Below the pieces are notes generated by a model. It saw nothing but the letters and a program-made list of their open reading frames with translations, was not told where the DNA came from and made no database searches. Below are positions 19,001 to 27,935 of a DNA stretch of 58,065 nucleotides, piece by piece. A program made the translations under genes and the position numbers. The stretch lies in NCBI GenBank assembly GCA_013362785.1, contig JABFVM010000092.1, positions 1-58,065 on the forward strand. Reading direction: 5' to 3'. Each line of letters starts with the position of its first letter. Within the stretch, counting starts at the first letter, position 1. Origin of the DNA: Streptomyces sp. (GTDB lineage Bacteria > Actinomycetota > Actinomycetes > Streptomycetales > Streptomycetaceae).

Positions 19001-19925
19001 CGAGCGGGACCTCGCCGCCGTCGACTCGGCCCGGCAGACCGGACCTGCCGCCCGCCGGGACGCCGTCCAGGCGGCGTACGACGCCCTCACGATCGACACA
19101 CAGATGCTGCTGGCCCGGCAGGACTACGCGCGCGACGCCTTCACCCCACTCACACCGGCACCGCTCAAGGAGACGTCGTACGAGGACGAGTTCGACGGGC
19201 GCGGTCACGCGCACTGGATGTACCGGCTGACCAGCCGCACGGCGACCGGTGTGGAGAGCCCGCCGAGCGAGACGACCCCGCCGGTCTGCGCGCCCGACGT
19301 CGTCCCGCCCGCACCACCACTGGCCCTGATGGCGCTCGCCGACCCGGCCGGCCGGGCCGTCGTCGTGCACTGGCAGGCATCCGCCGAGGCCGACCTCGCG
19401 CACTACGACGTCCTCGCGGCCCGCGACCGCCTCGCCGAGCCGGACCTGGCCGACGCCACGCCCGCGCGCACCGTGGTGCCCGACCCGCACCGGCCCGGCG
19501 AGACGCTCACCTGCACCGTGCCGCTCGATCCGGGCGCCTGGTGGCTGTGGATCAGGGCCGTCGACACCGCGGGCAACCGCAGCACCCTGTCCGTCGCGCT
19601 GCCCGGCCGTGCCCTGCGGCCCCGGCCCACCGCGCCCACCTGGATCGACGCCGTACGCGGCACGGACTCCGTGACCCTGCGCTGGCGGCACGAGACCGAC
19701 GCGCGCCTCGCCTGCCTGGTCGAGCGGCGCCCGCCGGGCGACACCGCGCTGGGCTGGCTCGCCGTCAGCGGCTGGCTGCCGCGCGGCAGCTACACGTTCG
19801 TCGACCGGCCGCGAGCCCCGGACGCCGCCTGGGAGTACCGGCTCCGGGTGCGTGACCAACTGGGGCAGACCAGCGTCGAGACACCGGTGATCAGCCTGCC
19901 GTCGGACCTCGGGGAGCCGCCGTGA
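16074..19925 (+). CDS. Giant fibronectin-like multidomain protein, first gene of a coupled trio
   Basis: The product is 1283 aa without signal peptide or membrane segment. The N-terminus (TPTGILLRWFLPEHVDFPDFG) and a later GWWGWWSRGVDLFGRVSP stretch (about 530-550) look like fibronectin/Ig-type beta-sandwich edges. Residues about 965-1010 form a charged helical hairpin inserted in such a fold. The C-terminus holds two clearer FnIII modules (about 1077-1180 and 1182-1275; YDVLAARD, WIRAVDTAGNRS, YRLRVRDQLGQTS). No enzyme motif was found. The start is uncertain: GTG 16074, GTG 16077 and ATG 16080 have no close RBS, whereas G5 at 16048-16052 would suit an ATC at 16059. Its TGA overlaps the GTG of the PLD gene by 4 bp, so they are coupled. 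Confidence 0.75.
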   Translation: MVMFGTASDGSVDQWDGLRTPTGILLRWFLPEHVDFPDFGFDVHRARVPDLPPLPFDDRNVPLVEGRPSWTYAGTTLHCPGGLRFRPDRLPGWHRLLVTGGAPLTLEFAEPAWQVRVVTAEDTTGLTVTGHSGGRERLRQTCDFPGRTVEWRTRGLQRVTIEGEGSISFVGVHLLQDRASWQHVTHLCLPVVDPGYAGGPPPGLREEEIARQRLPAAVAAQWATRFAPQFGELLDTVRRVALHRPAAPLPAPAESDAPTVDADERAILELATLDPHIARIVGLAHDDPLGGRLDGREYVYKVTGAWRGPDVTYLAADGDVLARAAADGVLRAEETAPGKGVVLKFARPALDLGMTWTGGAGSTWAAVDTTGAVTTGTLGPEGRVDASRVTTLTLVWAAAPGVAERLALAPLITRFGLLPGIRAVEPGPPAGPAMMRARIDRRSPTVPVVAALDWDTPRAADGTLPDGAVVAYQVGRRLLHPDPGSPRPPEPTWTDRRDLVGDGRVIYPPAAEPDTGGEPDALYLAGLDTPLEPGWWGWWSRGVDLFGRVSPASPWALTAVTDDAPPPRPLLTEAEYVQADAPSATTGRSAEALGWLAGHPGTDGLLCRWSYPPGEAVPADVERFRVAVRFPAPGATGPAAYPAFPTGGPGGSAGTTRVLAEFGPVRIPVTGTVDATTADPVLPVRILRVTPLPPHPLTAPDTVDTSLVRVDMAADDADGVLAGGTLAVAGADLPIVSGSGGPELVLSVEHPTGASVPQGPAELSPPAGRIVGVRAALPTVGAPGLRAGAGTLRWTDSRGTPRHLAVLARDDDRFLCVAGETLPDPGAELAWYPDWFAALPGAQVGLDPADDGVARAQIAVRAVRTGGHESAPSAPGTVTSVDLRIPDPPTPVALPFDPGATCVTLASPATAFHGRSRFTLAWTAVPRCTVTVWRALSDEICRLDLAEHDRDGRPHSFPAARWPPGVHADEARRRRVERDLAAVDSARQTGPAARRDAVQAAYDALTIDTQMLLARQDYARDAFTPLTPAPLKETSYEDEFDGRGHAHWMYRLTSRTATGVESPPSETTPPVCAPDVVPPAPPLALMALADPAGRAVVVHWQASAEADLAHYDVLAARDRLAEPDLADATPARTVVPDPHRPGETLTCTVPLDPGAWWLWIRAVDTAGNRSTLSVALPGRALRPRPTAPTWIDAVRGTDSVTLRWRHETDARLACLVERRPPGDTALGWLAVSGWLPRGSYTFVDRPRAPDAAWEYRLRVRDQLGQTSVETPVISLPSDLGEPP

Positions 19926-21544
19926 GCGATCTTGAGCTGCTGGAGCAGCGCTATCTCGGCCCTGCCTGGAAGTACCGGGAGAAGACCGAGGTGCGCTACC
20001 TCGTCGACGGCCGTGACTATCTCCGCGAGATCGACGCGGCCGTGCGGGACACCAAGAAGGGGGACCGGGTCTATCTGGTGGACTGGTCGTTCGACGCGGC
20101 CCTCGAACTCGGAGGCCGTGCACCGGACGCGGCCGACCGCAAGGAGATCGGTGACCTGCTCGTGGCCCGGGCTCAGGAGGGCGTCGACGTCCGGGTCGTC
20201 CTCAACGGCGGTCAGTACCTCGGGGCGACCGGGATGGGGCCGTTCCTGTCGAACTACGAGACGATGGCCGACCTGCGCACACGCATCCCCTCGGGCGCGA
20301 CCACACCCCCGCTCGCGACAAAGGTCCTCTACGACTGGACCGGCGCCGAGATGACCGGCACGCATCACCAGAAGGCGGCGGTCATCGTGCACGGCGGCGT
20401 CCTGACCGCCTTCGTCGCCGGCATCGACATCAAACCGCTGCCCCTGGACGCGACGCCGCACACCCGCCGCGCCCTCCGCATCGATGACACGGTCGTCCTG
20501 TGGGGCTGGCACGACGGCGGCGTCAAACTCGTCGGTGCCGCCGCCGAGGCCGTCTACGAGAACTTCGTGCACCGCTGGCAGGAGGCGGCGACACTGCCCC
20601 CGTCCACCCTCTGGATCAAGCAGCTGCCGAGCGAACCCGGCCCGGCCCGGCGGATTCTCTACACACCCGGGACCGAGGTCACAGTCCCCCCGGTGCCCGC
20701 CCAGGCGACGGCCGACCCCACCGTGGGCGCCACCGTCCAAGTGCTGCGGAGCAGATTCGACACCAAACTCGACCGGCCCGGTGCCCGCGGCCTGAAGTGG
20801 TCGACCGCCGGGGGCGGCGCGCTCCGCGAGGTGTACGCGACCCTCAGCCGGGCCATCTCCGCGGCACAGCGCTACGTCTACATCGAGGACCAGTACCTCG
20901 CCGACCACCCACCGCTGGCGAACGCCATCGACGAGGGCGCCTGGCAGCTCTTCGACCGGATCGTCGACGACCGTGCGCCGCGCTGGTCCCTCTTTCCCCT
21001 GCTGAAGGCCGCGGCCCGGCGCGGCGTCAAGATCATCATGGTGGGTTCCGGGTACGCCGATCCGGAGGACAGCTTCACCGGCGAGAAGAACAAGCACCTG
21101 TCCCGTCAGCTGGTGGAACTCGCCGACGGCAACGAGAGGCAGATCGCCGTGTGGCGGCTGCTCCAGACCACCGTGCACATGAAACTCACCCTCATAGACG
21201 ACGAGTTCGCCGCCATCGGCTCCGCCAATCTGCAAGCCCGCTCGATGCTGGGCGTCGACAGCGAGCTGCACGTCGCGGTCGTCAGCACGGAGCACACGGT
21301 GCGCGACCTGCGGGCACGGCTGTGGGGCGAGCACCTCAACCTCGACTACGAGGCCGGTCCCGAGTCGATCAGGACGGCCCTGAACGACCTTGAGCGCGCG
21401 CTGGGGATGTGGCGTCGGCACTGGGGACCGGGGATCGACTGGTTCACGGCAGGCCACCCCGAGGGATTCACCCCGGCGGAACTCGGCATCGGACTGCGCA
21501 CGAACGTCGTACGCGCCTACGTCGGTCCAGGAGGCTCCGCATGA
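19922..21544 (+). CDS. Phospholipase D-like protein with one degenerate HKD motif
   Basis: The product is 540 aa with two PLD half-domains. The first HKD is T-H-H149-Q-K151 followed by AAVIV, so the Asp expected at 156 is Val. The second is complete: H419-M-K421-LTLI-D426, followed by GSANLQARS (the GSxN-type motif). The intervening region includes YIEDQYL, typical of phospholipase D and related phosphodiesterases. Substrates could be phospholipid or nucleic acid. There is no signal peptide. GTG 19922 overlaps the upstream TGA and the stop overlaps the ATG at 21541 (ATGA), so all three genes should be translated in a chain. The genes on either side encode huge beta-rich proteins. Confidence 0.85.
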   Translation: MSDLELLEQRYLGPAWKYREKTEVRYLVDGRDYLREIDAAVRDTKKGDRVYLVDWSFDAALELGGRAPDAADRKEIGDLLVARAQEGVDVRVVLNGGQYLGATGMGPFLSNYETMADLRTRIPSGATTPPLATKVLYDWTGAEMTGTHHQKAAVIVHGGVLTAFVAGIDIKPLPLDATPHTRRALRIDDTVVLWGWHDGGVKLVGAAAEAVYENFVHRWQEAATLPPSTLWIKQLPSEPGPARRILYTPGTEVTVPPVPAQATADPTVGATVQVLRSRFDTKLDRPGARGLKWSTAGGGALREVYATLSRAISAAQRYVYIEDQYLADHPPLANAIDEGAWQLFDRIVDDRAPRWSLFPLLKAAARRGVKIIMVGSGYADPEDSFTGEKNKHLSRQLVELADGNERQIAVWRLLQTTVHMKLTLIDDEFAAIGSANLQARSMLGVDSELHVAVVSTEHTVRDLRARLWGEHLNLDYEAGPESIRTALNDLERALGMWRRHWGPGIDWFTAGHPEGFTPAELGIGLRTNVVRAYVGPGGSA

Positions 21545-24500
21545 GCGTCGTCTACCGCGCCTTCCCCGACATCGTCGACCCCGACTCCATCCCCTTCGGC
21601 GGCTTGCTGGCCGAGGCCCTGGACGGCCTGCTGATCGGGCCGCTGAACATCTCCACGGACGGAGTCCGCTGGCCGCTCTTCGTGCAGGAGGACATCTCCT
21701 TCACCGCGCCGGGCCTGGACTTCATCACGTTCGCGGTCGGCGCGCAGGACGGCGGTACGGCGCTCACCGCCTCCGTCGACTTCAGCCCCGTGCGCGTCGG
21801 TGTCCGCGACGTCCCCCTCACCATGAGCATCGCCAACGACGTGGTCCGGCAGGTGAAACCGGACTCCTGGGACGTGCTCACCGACGAGCCGCTGACCCTC
21901 ACCCTCGGCAGGGTGGACCTCATGCTCGGCAGCGACGGGGCTCCCTCCTTCGACCTCGCCTCGGGCCTCGCGCTGCCCCGCTGCAGGCTGGGCGACCTGC
22001 CCGTCGTCATCTCCGCCACCGACGTCCGCTGGTGCGCCGGGGACGTGCCCTCCGGTGTCTCCCACGCACCCCCGGACTTCATCGGTCTGTACCTCCACGA
22101 AGTGGCGGTCGAACTCGTCGGAGTGGGGAAGCCGGGCGTGCCCGTACTGCGGGCCACCGACTTCCTCATCGGCACCGGAGGAATCACCGGACGGATCGAC
22201 CTCACCCTCCCCGGCAGCTGGGACGGCAGCCGGTTCAGCGGCCCGGCCGCCACCGACATCCTCGGATTCCAGGGCTGCCTCACCGGCGTACGGCTCGCCC
22301 TCGACCAGAGCGCGGTCACCGAGTGCGACATCCGCGGCGACGTCCTCCTGCCCTACCTCGACCAAGTGGCGGGGCTGACCCTGGGCTTCGGCCACCAGGG
22401 AGTCACCGCCGTCGCCAGGACACCCACCTGCACCTTCACCGGACGGGCGGCCACACGGCCGCGCACCACGGCAGGGCCCTCCGGCTATCTGCTCACCGTG
22501 CCGACAAGTATCGGAATCCTCGACCTGAACCGCGTCGAGATGACGCTCGGCGCGCAGGGCGCGTCGGTCTCCCTGGGAGGACGCCTCGCCATCACCGCGG
22601 GCGGCCTCGACATACCGCCGGTCGCCCTCAAGGGGCTGCGTATCGGTACGGACGGCCGGGTCGCGGTGGAGGGCGGGTGGCTCGACGTCGACTCGGCCCG
22701 TACGGCCTCGCTCAAGGGGTTCCCGCTGCACATCACCAAGGTCGGCTTCGGCGCCGAAGCCGACGGGCGCCGCTGGGTCGGGCTCAACGGCGCCGTCAGG
22801 CTGCCCGCCCCGCTCCCCGCCGGTGCCTCGGTCGAGGGTCTGCGCCTCAGCTGGGACCCGGCCGCGCCGGACGGGGACGTCCGCGTCCGGCTCGGCGGGA
22901 TCGGCGTCGAACTGACCACGCCGGGCACCTTCTCCCTCAAGGGCGGCGTCGCCTTCTTCGACAACGACCGGGCGTCCGGGTTCCGCGGCAGTGTCAAGCT
23001 GGAGCTCACCACCCTCAGGACGACTGTGGACGCCGGGATCATGGTCGGCAGGACCACCGACGGCACCGCCTTCTTCTTCCTCCACCTCGATGTGGAACTC
23101 CCCGCCGGAATAGCCCTGTTCTCCACCGGAGCCGCCATCTACGGCTTCTCCGGACTCCTCGCCGTGAACCTGCGGCCCGACCGCCACGACGGGGAGCACT
23201 GGTACCACGGCTACTACCGGCGCACCCCGGCGGGCGTCACCACGGCGGACAAGTGGGCTGTCGAACAGGGTGCGTTCGCGATCGGACTGGGCGTCAAGCT
23301 CGGCTCACTGCCCGACCTCGCGTACTCCTTCAACGCCAAAGTGCTGCTCGTGCTCGTGCTGCCCGGCCCGCAGATCCTGCTCAACGGCCGCGGCGGCTTC
23401 CTGAAGAAGGCCGAGGAGGGCCACTCCGCGTCGGGCCTGTTCGAGGCACTCCTCGTCCTCGATGTGCCGGGACGGCTCTTCCAGGCCAACCTCAGCGCCG
23501 AGTACCGGATGCCCGCCGAGGACCCCACCCTCCTCGACGTCAGCGGCGGCGTGGACGTCGCCTTCACCTGGGCGGACAGCCCACCGGCCGACCTGTGGCA
23601 CATCTACCTCGGCGAGGGACGGCCGGCCGAGCGCCGTATCCGCGCCGCGCTGCTGAAGGTGGTGAAGGGCGACACCTGGCTGATGGTCAACCGGCCACGT
23701 TCCCTCGCGGGCCTCAAGACCCTCGACCCCGACCGCCTCGGCGAGTTCGAGATCGGTGGCTCGGTCGTCATCGGTGGTGACTGGCGATTCGGTCCGGTCC
23801 GCGCCTGGTTGCAGGCCGGCATGGACGGGGTGGCCGGCGTCACCCTCGTTCCGCAGCACTTCGAGGGTGGGCTCCGGCTGTGGGGCGGCGCCGGTGTCTC
23901 CGCGTTCTGCATCGTGATCGAGGTCGGCGTCCAGGCGAAGGTCGAGGCGAGGGCGCCGACGCCCTGGTGGTTGTACTTCGAGGTCCGCGCCAGTATCAAG
24001 ATCGACCTGTTCTTCGTGAAGTTCGAACGGTCCGTGACCCTGCCCTGGCACTGGGGGGACGAGTCCGAGCCCCTGCCCGAGCCGGTGTCCGGCATCGTGC
24101 GGTTGTCGGTCGAACACTCCAGGGCCGACGAGGACAGGCCGCTCCAGGACGCCGTCGTGCCTGCCGACGCCCACCCCCTGATCACTTTCGACCGCCCGGT
24201 CCACGACGGTGCCCACTTCGGCAGCCCCGGGCCTGTGCAGCCCGTACCCGACAGAGTCGGAGCCCGTGCCTTCTCCTACGAGTTGCGGCACCTCGTCCTC
24301 GTGACGGACTCCGGTCGGCTGGTCGGCGCGGCCGGACAGGTACGGATCGACGGAAGCACCGCGACCTTCCCGGGACTCTCGCCCACCGGCCCGGACGCGC
24401 TGCCGGACCTCGCGGAGAGCATGCTCACCCTGGTCGACGACACCTTCACCGAGCGCGGCACCTACCGCATCACCGGCGGCCGGGGCGCCACGGCCATGTT

Positions 24501-27500
24501 CCCCGGTACTCCGCCCCAGGGCGTCTTCGGCTACCGGCTCAGCGCACCCCGGCCCGTCACGACCGTCGAGATCACGGCCGTCGCCGCGGAGGGGGACGGC
24601 ACAGCCGTGCTCACTCTCTCGACCGCACCGGCCGAACCCTCCGCGTACGCGGGCGGGCGGATCCGAGACACCTCCGGCGCATGGCCCGTGCTCGCGGCCA
24701 CCGGGACGACGGTACGCATCCGCGGCACGGGAACGCTGCCGGCCACCGGTCCGGCGGGCCTCGAAGGCCCGGACCCGGCCGTCGTCGAAGCGTGCTGGGC
24801 CGCCACGACAGGGCCCGGCGATCCGGCCGGCGCCACCCGGCTGTCCGTCGGTGCCCGGACACCGTTCGCCTACTACCGTCGCAACGACATCGACTCCGTG
24901 CGCGGCCTCGACCCCTTCACCGGCCCCTACGCCTGCGGTCCGGACCCCGTCGAGGAACCCCTCTGCCTCGACCTGACGAGCCTCCCCGACGGGCCGCTCG
25001 CCGGTGACGTCTCCCTGGACGGTGTGCCCGCCACGGCGACCGGCACCGTCCGAGCCGCCGGCGGACAGATCCGTCTCGGCGCGGCGACCGGCGGCTCCGG
25101 GACACTCATCCTCCGGTTCGACCCGCCGGTCGACCAGCTGTGGATCGGGGCCGCCGCGGACGAGTTCGGCCGACTGACCGCCCGACGCGGCGGGACCGAG
25201 ATACGCACTGTGCAACTCGACCGCAGGACCGGCCTGGAGCTGTTCAGCGGTGGCGTCGACGAACTCCACGCCACCGGCACGCTGTGCCGCATCGACCGGA
25301 TCTGCTATCTGCCGGGCTGGACGTGCACCGGGTTCGAGGAGTCGAACTTCCCGCAGGGCCGCACCGGCGTCGTCTCCTACGCCGGCCTGGAGCTGCGCAG
25401 CCCCGGCCGCATGATCGTCGAGGGCGGCACGCTCACGGTGGGCCCGTCACCGCGCACCGGGCCCATCCCGGATCCGCGGCGCCGCTCCGTCCTCACCGTC
25501 GTCCTGCCACGCCCCGCGACCCGGATCCGGGTCGCCCTGGACGGGGCGGCCACGGTGACGGCGTACGCCGCAGCGGAGGCGGTCGCCGGCGCCCCCGGTC
25601 AAGCCGGCGGCAGGGTGCAGCTCGTCGCCGACCCGCACGGGCCGGCGCACCTCGGCTGGTGCGACCGGATAGTCGTCACCGCCGCCGCGTCGGTGCGGAT
25701 CACCGGGATCTGCACCGACGCGGGACCGTTCGGCTGGCGCAGGTACGAGCAGTGGCGCTGGTCGAAGGGCATCCGGCGCACGGTCGAGTCGCTGTACCGC
25801 CCCGATCGGGTCCTGCCGCCCGGCCACTACGAGTTGCGTGTCCGGACGGCCACCGTCATCACGGGCGCCCGGCCGGACGAGCGGTACGACACCACACGCG
25901 CCTCGTTCACGGTCGGCGAGCCGCCCGGATTCCCCGCCGAAGCAGCGCCCCGGGGAATCGCCGCCGCCACCTACCCGCACGGAGGCCCGCTGACCGAACT
26001 CGCCACGTACACCGCCGGGACCTTCCCGCCGAGCGGATCGAGGCCGTGGTACCGAAGCCTGGACACCGGTGTCGCCTTCACCGACGCCCATGTGAGCCGC
26101 ATGTACCTGCAATCGGGGCGCGATCTGTGCGTCGTCGTCCGGGACGCGGGCGGCCAGGTGGTGCGGGGCCCGGCACACCACTTCTGGAGCACGACCGAGA
26201 TCCAACTCGACGCGTGGACCTGGGAATGGGTCCGCACCCTCAACGGCGACGGCTCCGACCCGTGCGCACAGGTCGACCTCGATCGAGTGACCCGACCGGA
26301 ATCCCTGCTCGCAGGCGGGGAGATGCTGCGGCCGGGGCTGCTGCACCGCTGCGAACTGGTCGCTGCGTCCGGGGAGCAGGGCACACCGGTGTACGCGTTC
26401 GAATTCGTCACCTCCCGGTTCACCGGGCCCACCCAGCACCTGGCCACCTTCGACGGCCGCTGCCGTGACCGCCACCCACGAGCCGAGCTGCCGGACGTGG
26501 ACCTCGCGTCCCTCGCCCTGGCCCACGCCAGGGACCTGGACGAACTCGAAGCGGTACTCGCCCGGGCCCGGGAGACAAGGGCAGCCGCACACACCGGCGC
26601 CCCGACCACGGCGGACATCGCGGCCGCGGCCCATGCTCTCGCCGCCTTGGCCGAAAGGCGTGCCACGCTCGCACGCCGGTCGGCGACGCGGTTCGCCGAG
26701 CGCTGGACGGAGTGGTACGGCGGCCGCCCGCCCTCCCAGCTGCCGCCGGGATGTCTGCTGACCGTCACCGCACTGCCCGGGCCGCACGGTGGCGACGTAC
26801 TCGTGCTGGAGAGCCCGGAGCCCTTCGACTGGGACCGGATCCGCCTCACCGCCACGGCCCACGACCGGCTCCCGGCGGTACGGGCGAGCAGCGTGCCCAC
26901 CCGCGCCTTCGGGCGCCCCGACGCGGGCTTCGACTGCGAGGACGGCGGTCTGCTGTGGCATGCCGGGGTCGAGCTGTGGGTGCGCGACGGAGCCGTCCGG
27001 GCACGCGAGGACGACAAGGCGCTCGACGTACGGGTCGAGGTCGGAGCGGCGACCGACGTGATGCTGGTGCTCGATCTCAAGGCCGGGTCCTCGGCGAGCG
27101 TGAGCATGGACCCGCCCCGGTCGACGGGGACACGGCGGATCGACGCACCCGTCGGCGGTGGCAGGGTCGAGGTGCCGATCGCAGCGTCGGCCGACGAACC
27201 CGTGCGGAGCGTCCATGTGGCAGGTCTAGGCGTCGGAGTCGTCCAGGTCGACGCGACTCGTCCGTTCGTCCCGCGCGAGCCGCGGGGCGAGCTACGGATC
27301 ACCGATGTGGTGCTGCCCACGGTGGCGCAGCCCACCCGGCACCACGTCACCCTGATCGCGTTGGCCCCGGTGCCCTCGCTGGAGGGATGGACCCTGGTGT
27401 GGAGCGATCCCTTCCAACCTGGAACACCCGTCCTGTACGCGCGGCTTCCCGCGATCGGCCTGGCCGACGGACGAAGGCTGCGGCTGTTCCCGGGGCTGAC

Positions 27501-27873
27501 CGACGCGCCCGTCCTCGATGAGGCTCTCGTGAGCGCCGGCGGTCCGGGCGAGGACCCGCCCCCGCACGGTGCCGTCGTCCGGCTCGTGGATCCGTCGGGC
27601 CATGTCGTCCACGAGACCGCGGCACTCGCGGACGCCTCGGCCGGCGCACCCCGCCGCGTCGTCGCGGTGCCGGACCCGGACGGTGCCCGGGCACTGCTGC
27701 TGCCCGCCGACGGCCGCGGCTTCGAGGGCGGATGGTGGACCCTGCACGTCGAACACCTCACGGACGCCGGCCCCGACCGGACCCTGTGGACCGTGGCAGG
27801 ACGTCCGACCGGGCAGATCACCCGCCTGCGCTTCTCGATCGGCGGGGCCGGAGGAACGGAGCTGTCACGGTGA
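21541..27873 (+). CDS. 2110-aa beta-rich giant protein of unknown function
   Basis: This is the largest gene in the window, encoding 2110 aa with no signal peptide. Residues about 1-830 are a long succession of short Gly-bounded beta strands (for example VELPAGIALFSTGAAIYGFSG near 520-545 and the Trp/Phe-rich VRASIKIDLFFVKFERSVTL near 812-832). This resembles DUF6603-type or lipid-channel/beta-solenoid proteins; I make that link from memory only. About 850-1650 are Ig/jelly-roll-like modules, including a Cys-containing CTGFEESNFPQG unit near 1260. A helical segment (about 1653-1725, Ala/Arg/Glu rich) precedes a C-terminal beta region. ATG 21541 overlaps the PLD stop (ATGA). It converges on an SDR gene 62 bp away. 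Confidence 0.75.
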   Translation: MSVVYRAFPDIVDPDSIPFGGLLAEALDGLLIGPLNISTDGVRWPLFVQEDISFTAPGLDFITFAVGAQDGGTALTASVDFSPVRVGVRDVPLTMSIANDVVRQVKPDSWDVLTDEPLTLTLGRVDLMLGSDGAPSFDLASGLALPRCRLGDLPVVISATDVRWCAGDVPSGVSHAPPDFIGLYLHEVAVELVGVGKPGVPVLRATDFLIGTGGITGRIDLTLPGSWDGSRFSGPAATDILGFQGCLTGVRLALDQSAVTECDIRGDVLLPYLDQVAGLTLGFGHQGVTAVARTPTCTFTGRAATRPRTTAGPSGYLLTVPTSIGILDLNRVEMTLGAQGASVSLGGRLAITAGGLDIPPVALKGLRIGTDGRVAVEGGWLDVDSARTASLKGFPLHITKVGFGAEADGRRWVGLNGAVRLPAPLPAGASVEGLRLSWDPAAPDGDVRVRLGGIGVELTTPGTFSLKGGVAFFDNDRASGFRGSVKLELTTLRTTVDAGIMVGRTTDGTAFFFLHLDVELPAGIALFSTGAAIYGFSGLLAVNLRPDRHDGEHWYHGYYRRTPAGVTTADKWAVEQGAFAIGLGVKLGSLPDLAYSFNAKVLLVLVLPGPQILLNGRGGFLKKAEEGHSASGLFEALLVLDVPGRLFQANLSAEYRMPAEDPTLLDVSGGVDVAFTWADSPPADLWHIYLGEGRPAERRIRAALLKVVKGDTWLMVNRPRSLAGLKTLDPDRLGEFEIGGSVVIGGDWRFGPVRAWLQAGMDGVAGVTLVPQHFEGGLRLWGGAGVSAFCIVIEVGVQAKVEARAPTPWWLYFEVRASIKIDLFFVKFERSVTLPWHWGDESEPLPEPVSGIVRLSVEHSRADEDRPLQDAVVPADAHPLITFDRPVHDGAHFGSPGPVQPVPDRVGARAFSYELRHLVLVTDSGRLVGAAGQVRIDGSTATFPGLSPTGPDALPDLAESMLTLVDDTFTERGTYRITGGRGATAMFPGTPPQGVFGYRLSAPRPVTTVEITAVAAEGDGTAVLTLSTAPAEPSAYAGGRIRDTSGAWPVLAATGTTVRIRGTGTLPATGPAGLEGPDPAVVEACWAATTGPGDPAGATRLSVGARTPFAYYRRNDIDSVRGLDPFTGPYACGPDPVEEPLCLDLTSLPDGPLAGDVSLDGVPATATGTVRAAGGQIRLGAATGGSGTLILRFDPPVDQLWIGAAADEFGRLTARRGGTEIRTVQLDRRTGLELFSGGVDELHATGTLCRIDRICYLPGWTCTGFEESNFPQGRTGVVSYAGLELRSPGRMIVEGGTLTVGPSPRTGPIPDPRRRSVLTVVLPRPATRIRVALDGAATVTAYAAAEAVAGAPGQAGGRVQLVADPHGPAHLGWCDRIVVTAAASVRITGICTDAGPFGWRRYEQWRWSKGIRRTVESLYRPDRVLPPGHYELRVRTATVITGARPDERYDTTRASFTVGEPPGFPAEAAPRGIAAATYPHGGPLTELATYTAGTFPPSGSRPWYRSLDTGVAFTDAHVSRMYLQSGRDLCVVVRDAGGQVVRGPAHHFWSTTEIQLDAWTWEWVRTLNGDGSDPCAQVDLDRVTRPESLLAGGEMLRPGLLHRCELVAASGEQGTPVYAFEFVTSRFTGPTQHLATFDGRCRDRHPRAELPDVDLASLALAHARDLDELEAVLARARETRAAAHTGAPTTADIAAAAHALAALAERRATLARRSATRFAERWTEWYGGRPPSQLPPGCLLTVTALPGPHGGDVLVLESPEPFDWDRIRLTATAHDRLPAVRASSVPTRAFGRPDAGFDCEDGGLLWHAGVELWVRDGAVRAREDDKALDVRVEVGAATDVMLVLDLKAGSSASVSMDPPRSTGTRRIDAPVGGGRVEVPIAASADEPVRSVHVAGLGVGVVQVDATRPFVPREPRGELRITDVVLPTVAQPTRHHVTLIALAPVPSLEGWTLVWSDPFQPGTPVLYARLPAIGLADGRRLRLFPGLTDAPVLDEALVSAGGPGEDPPPHGAVVRLVDPSGHVVHETAALADASAGAPRRVVAVPDPDGARALLLPADGRGFEGGWWTLHVEHLTDAGPDRTLWTVAGRPTGQITRLRFSIGGAGGTELSR

Positions 27874-27935
27874 CGACGGCGCGGGCCGGAGACGATGGTG
27901 GGGGACAAGGTACGACCGCGGGGGACCGGAGACGG

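Noticed and set aside
17400..20123. 907-residue minus-strand open frame in the trio region
   Set aside because: The plus strand has coherent FnIII-like domains, coupled overlaps and a PLD motif; the reverse frame has none.
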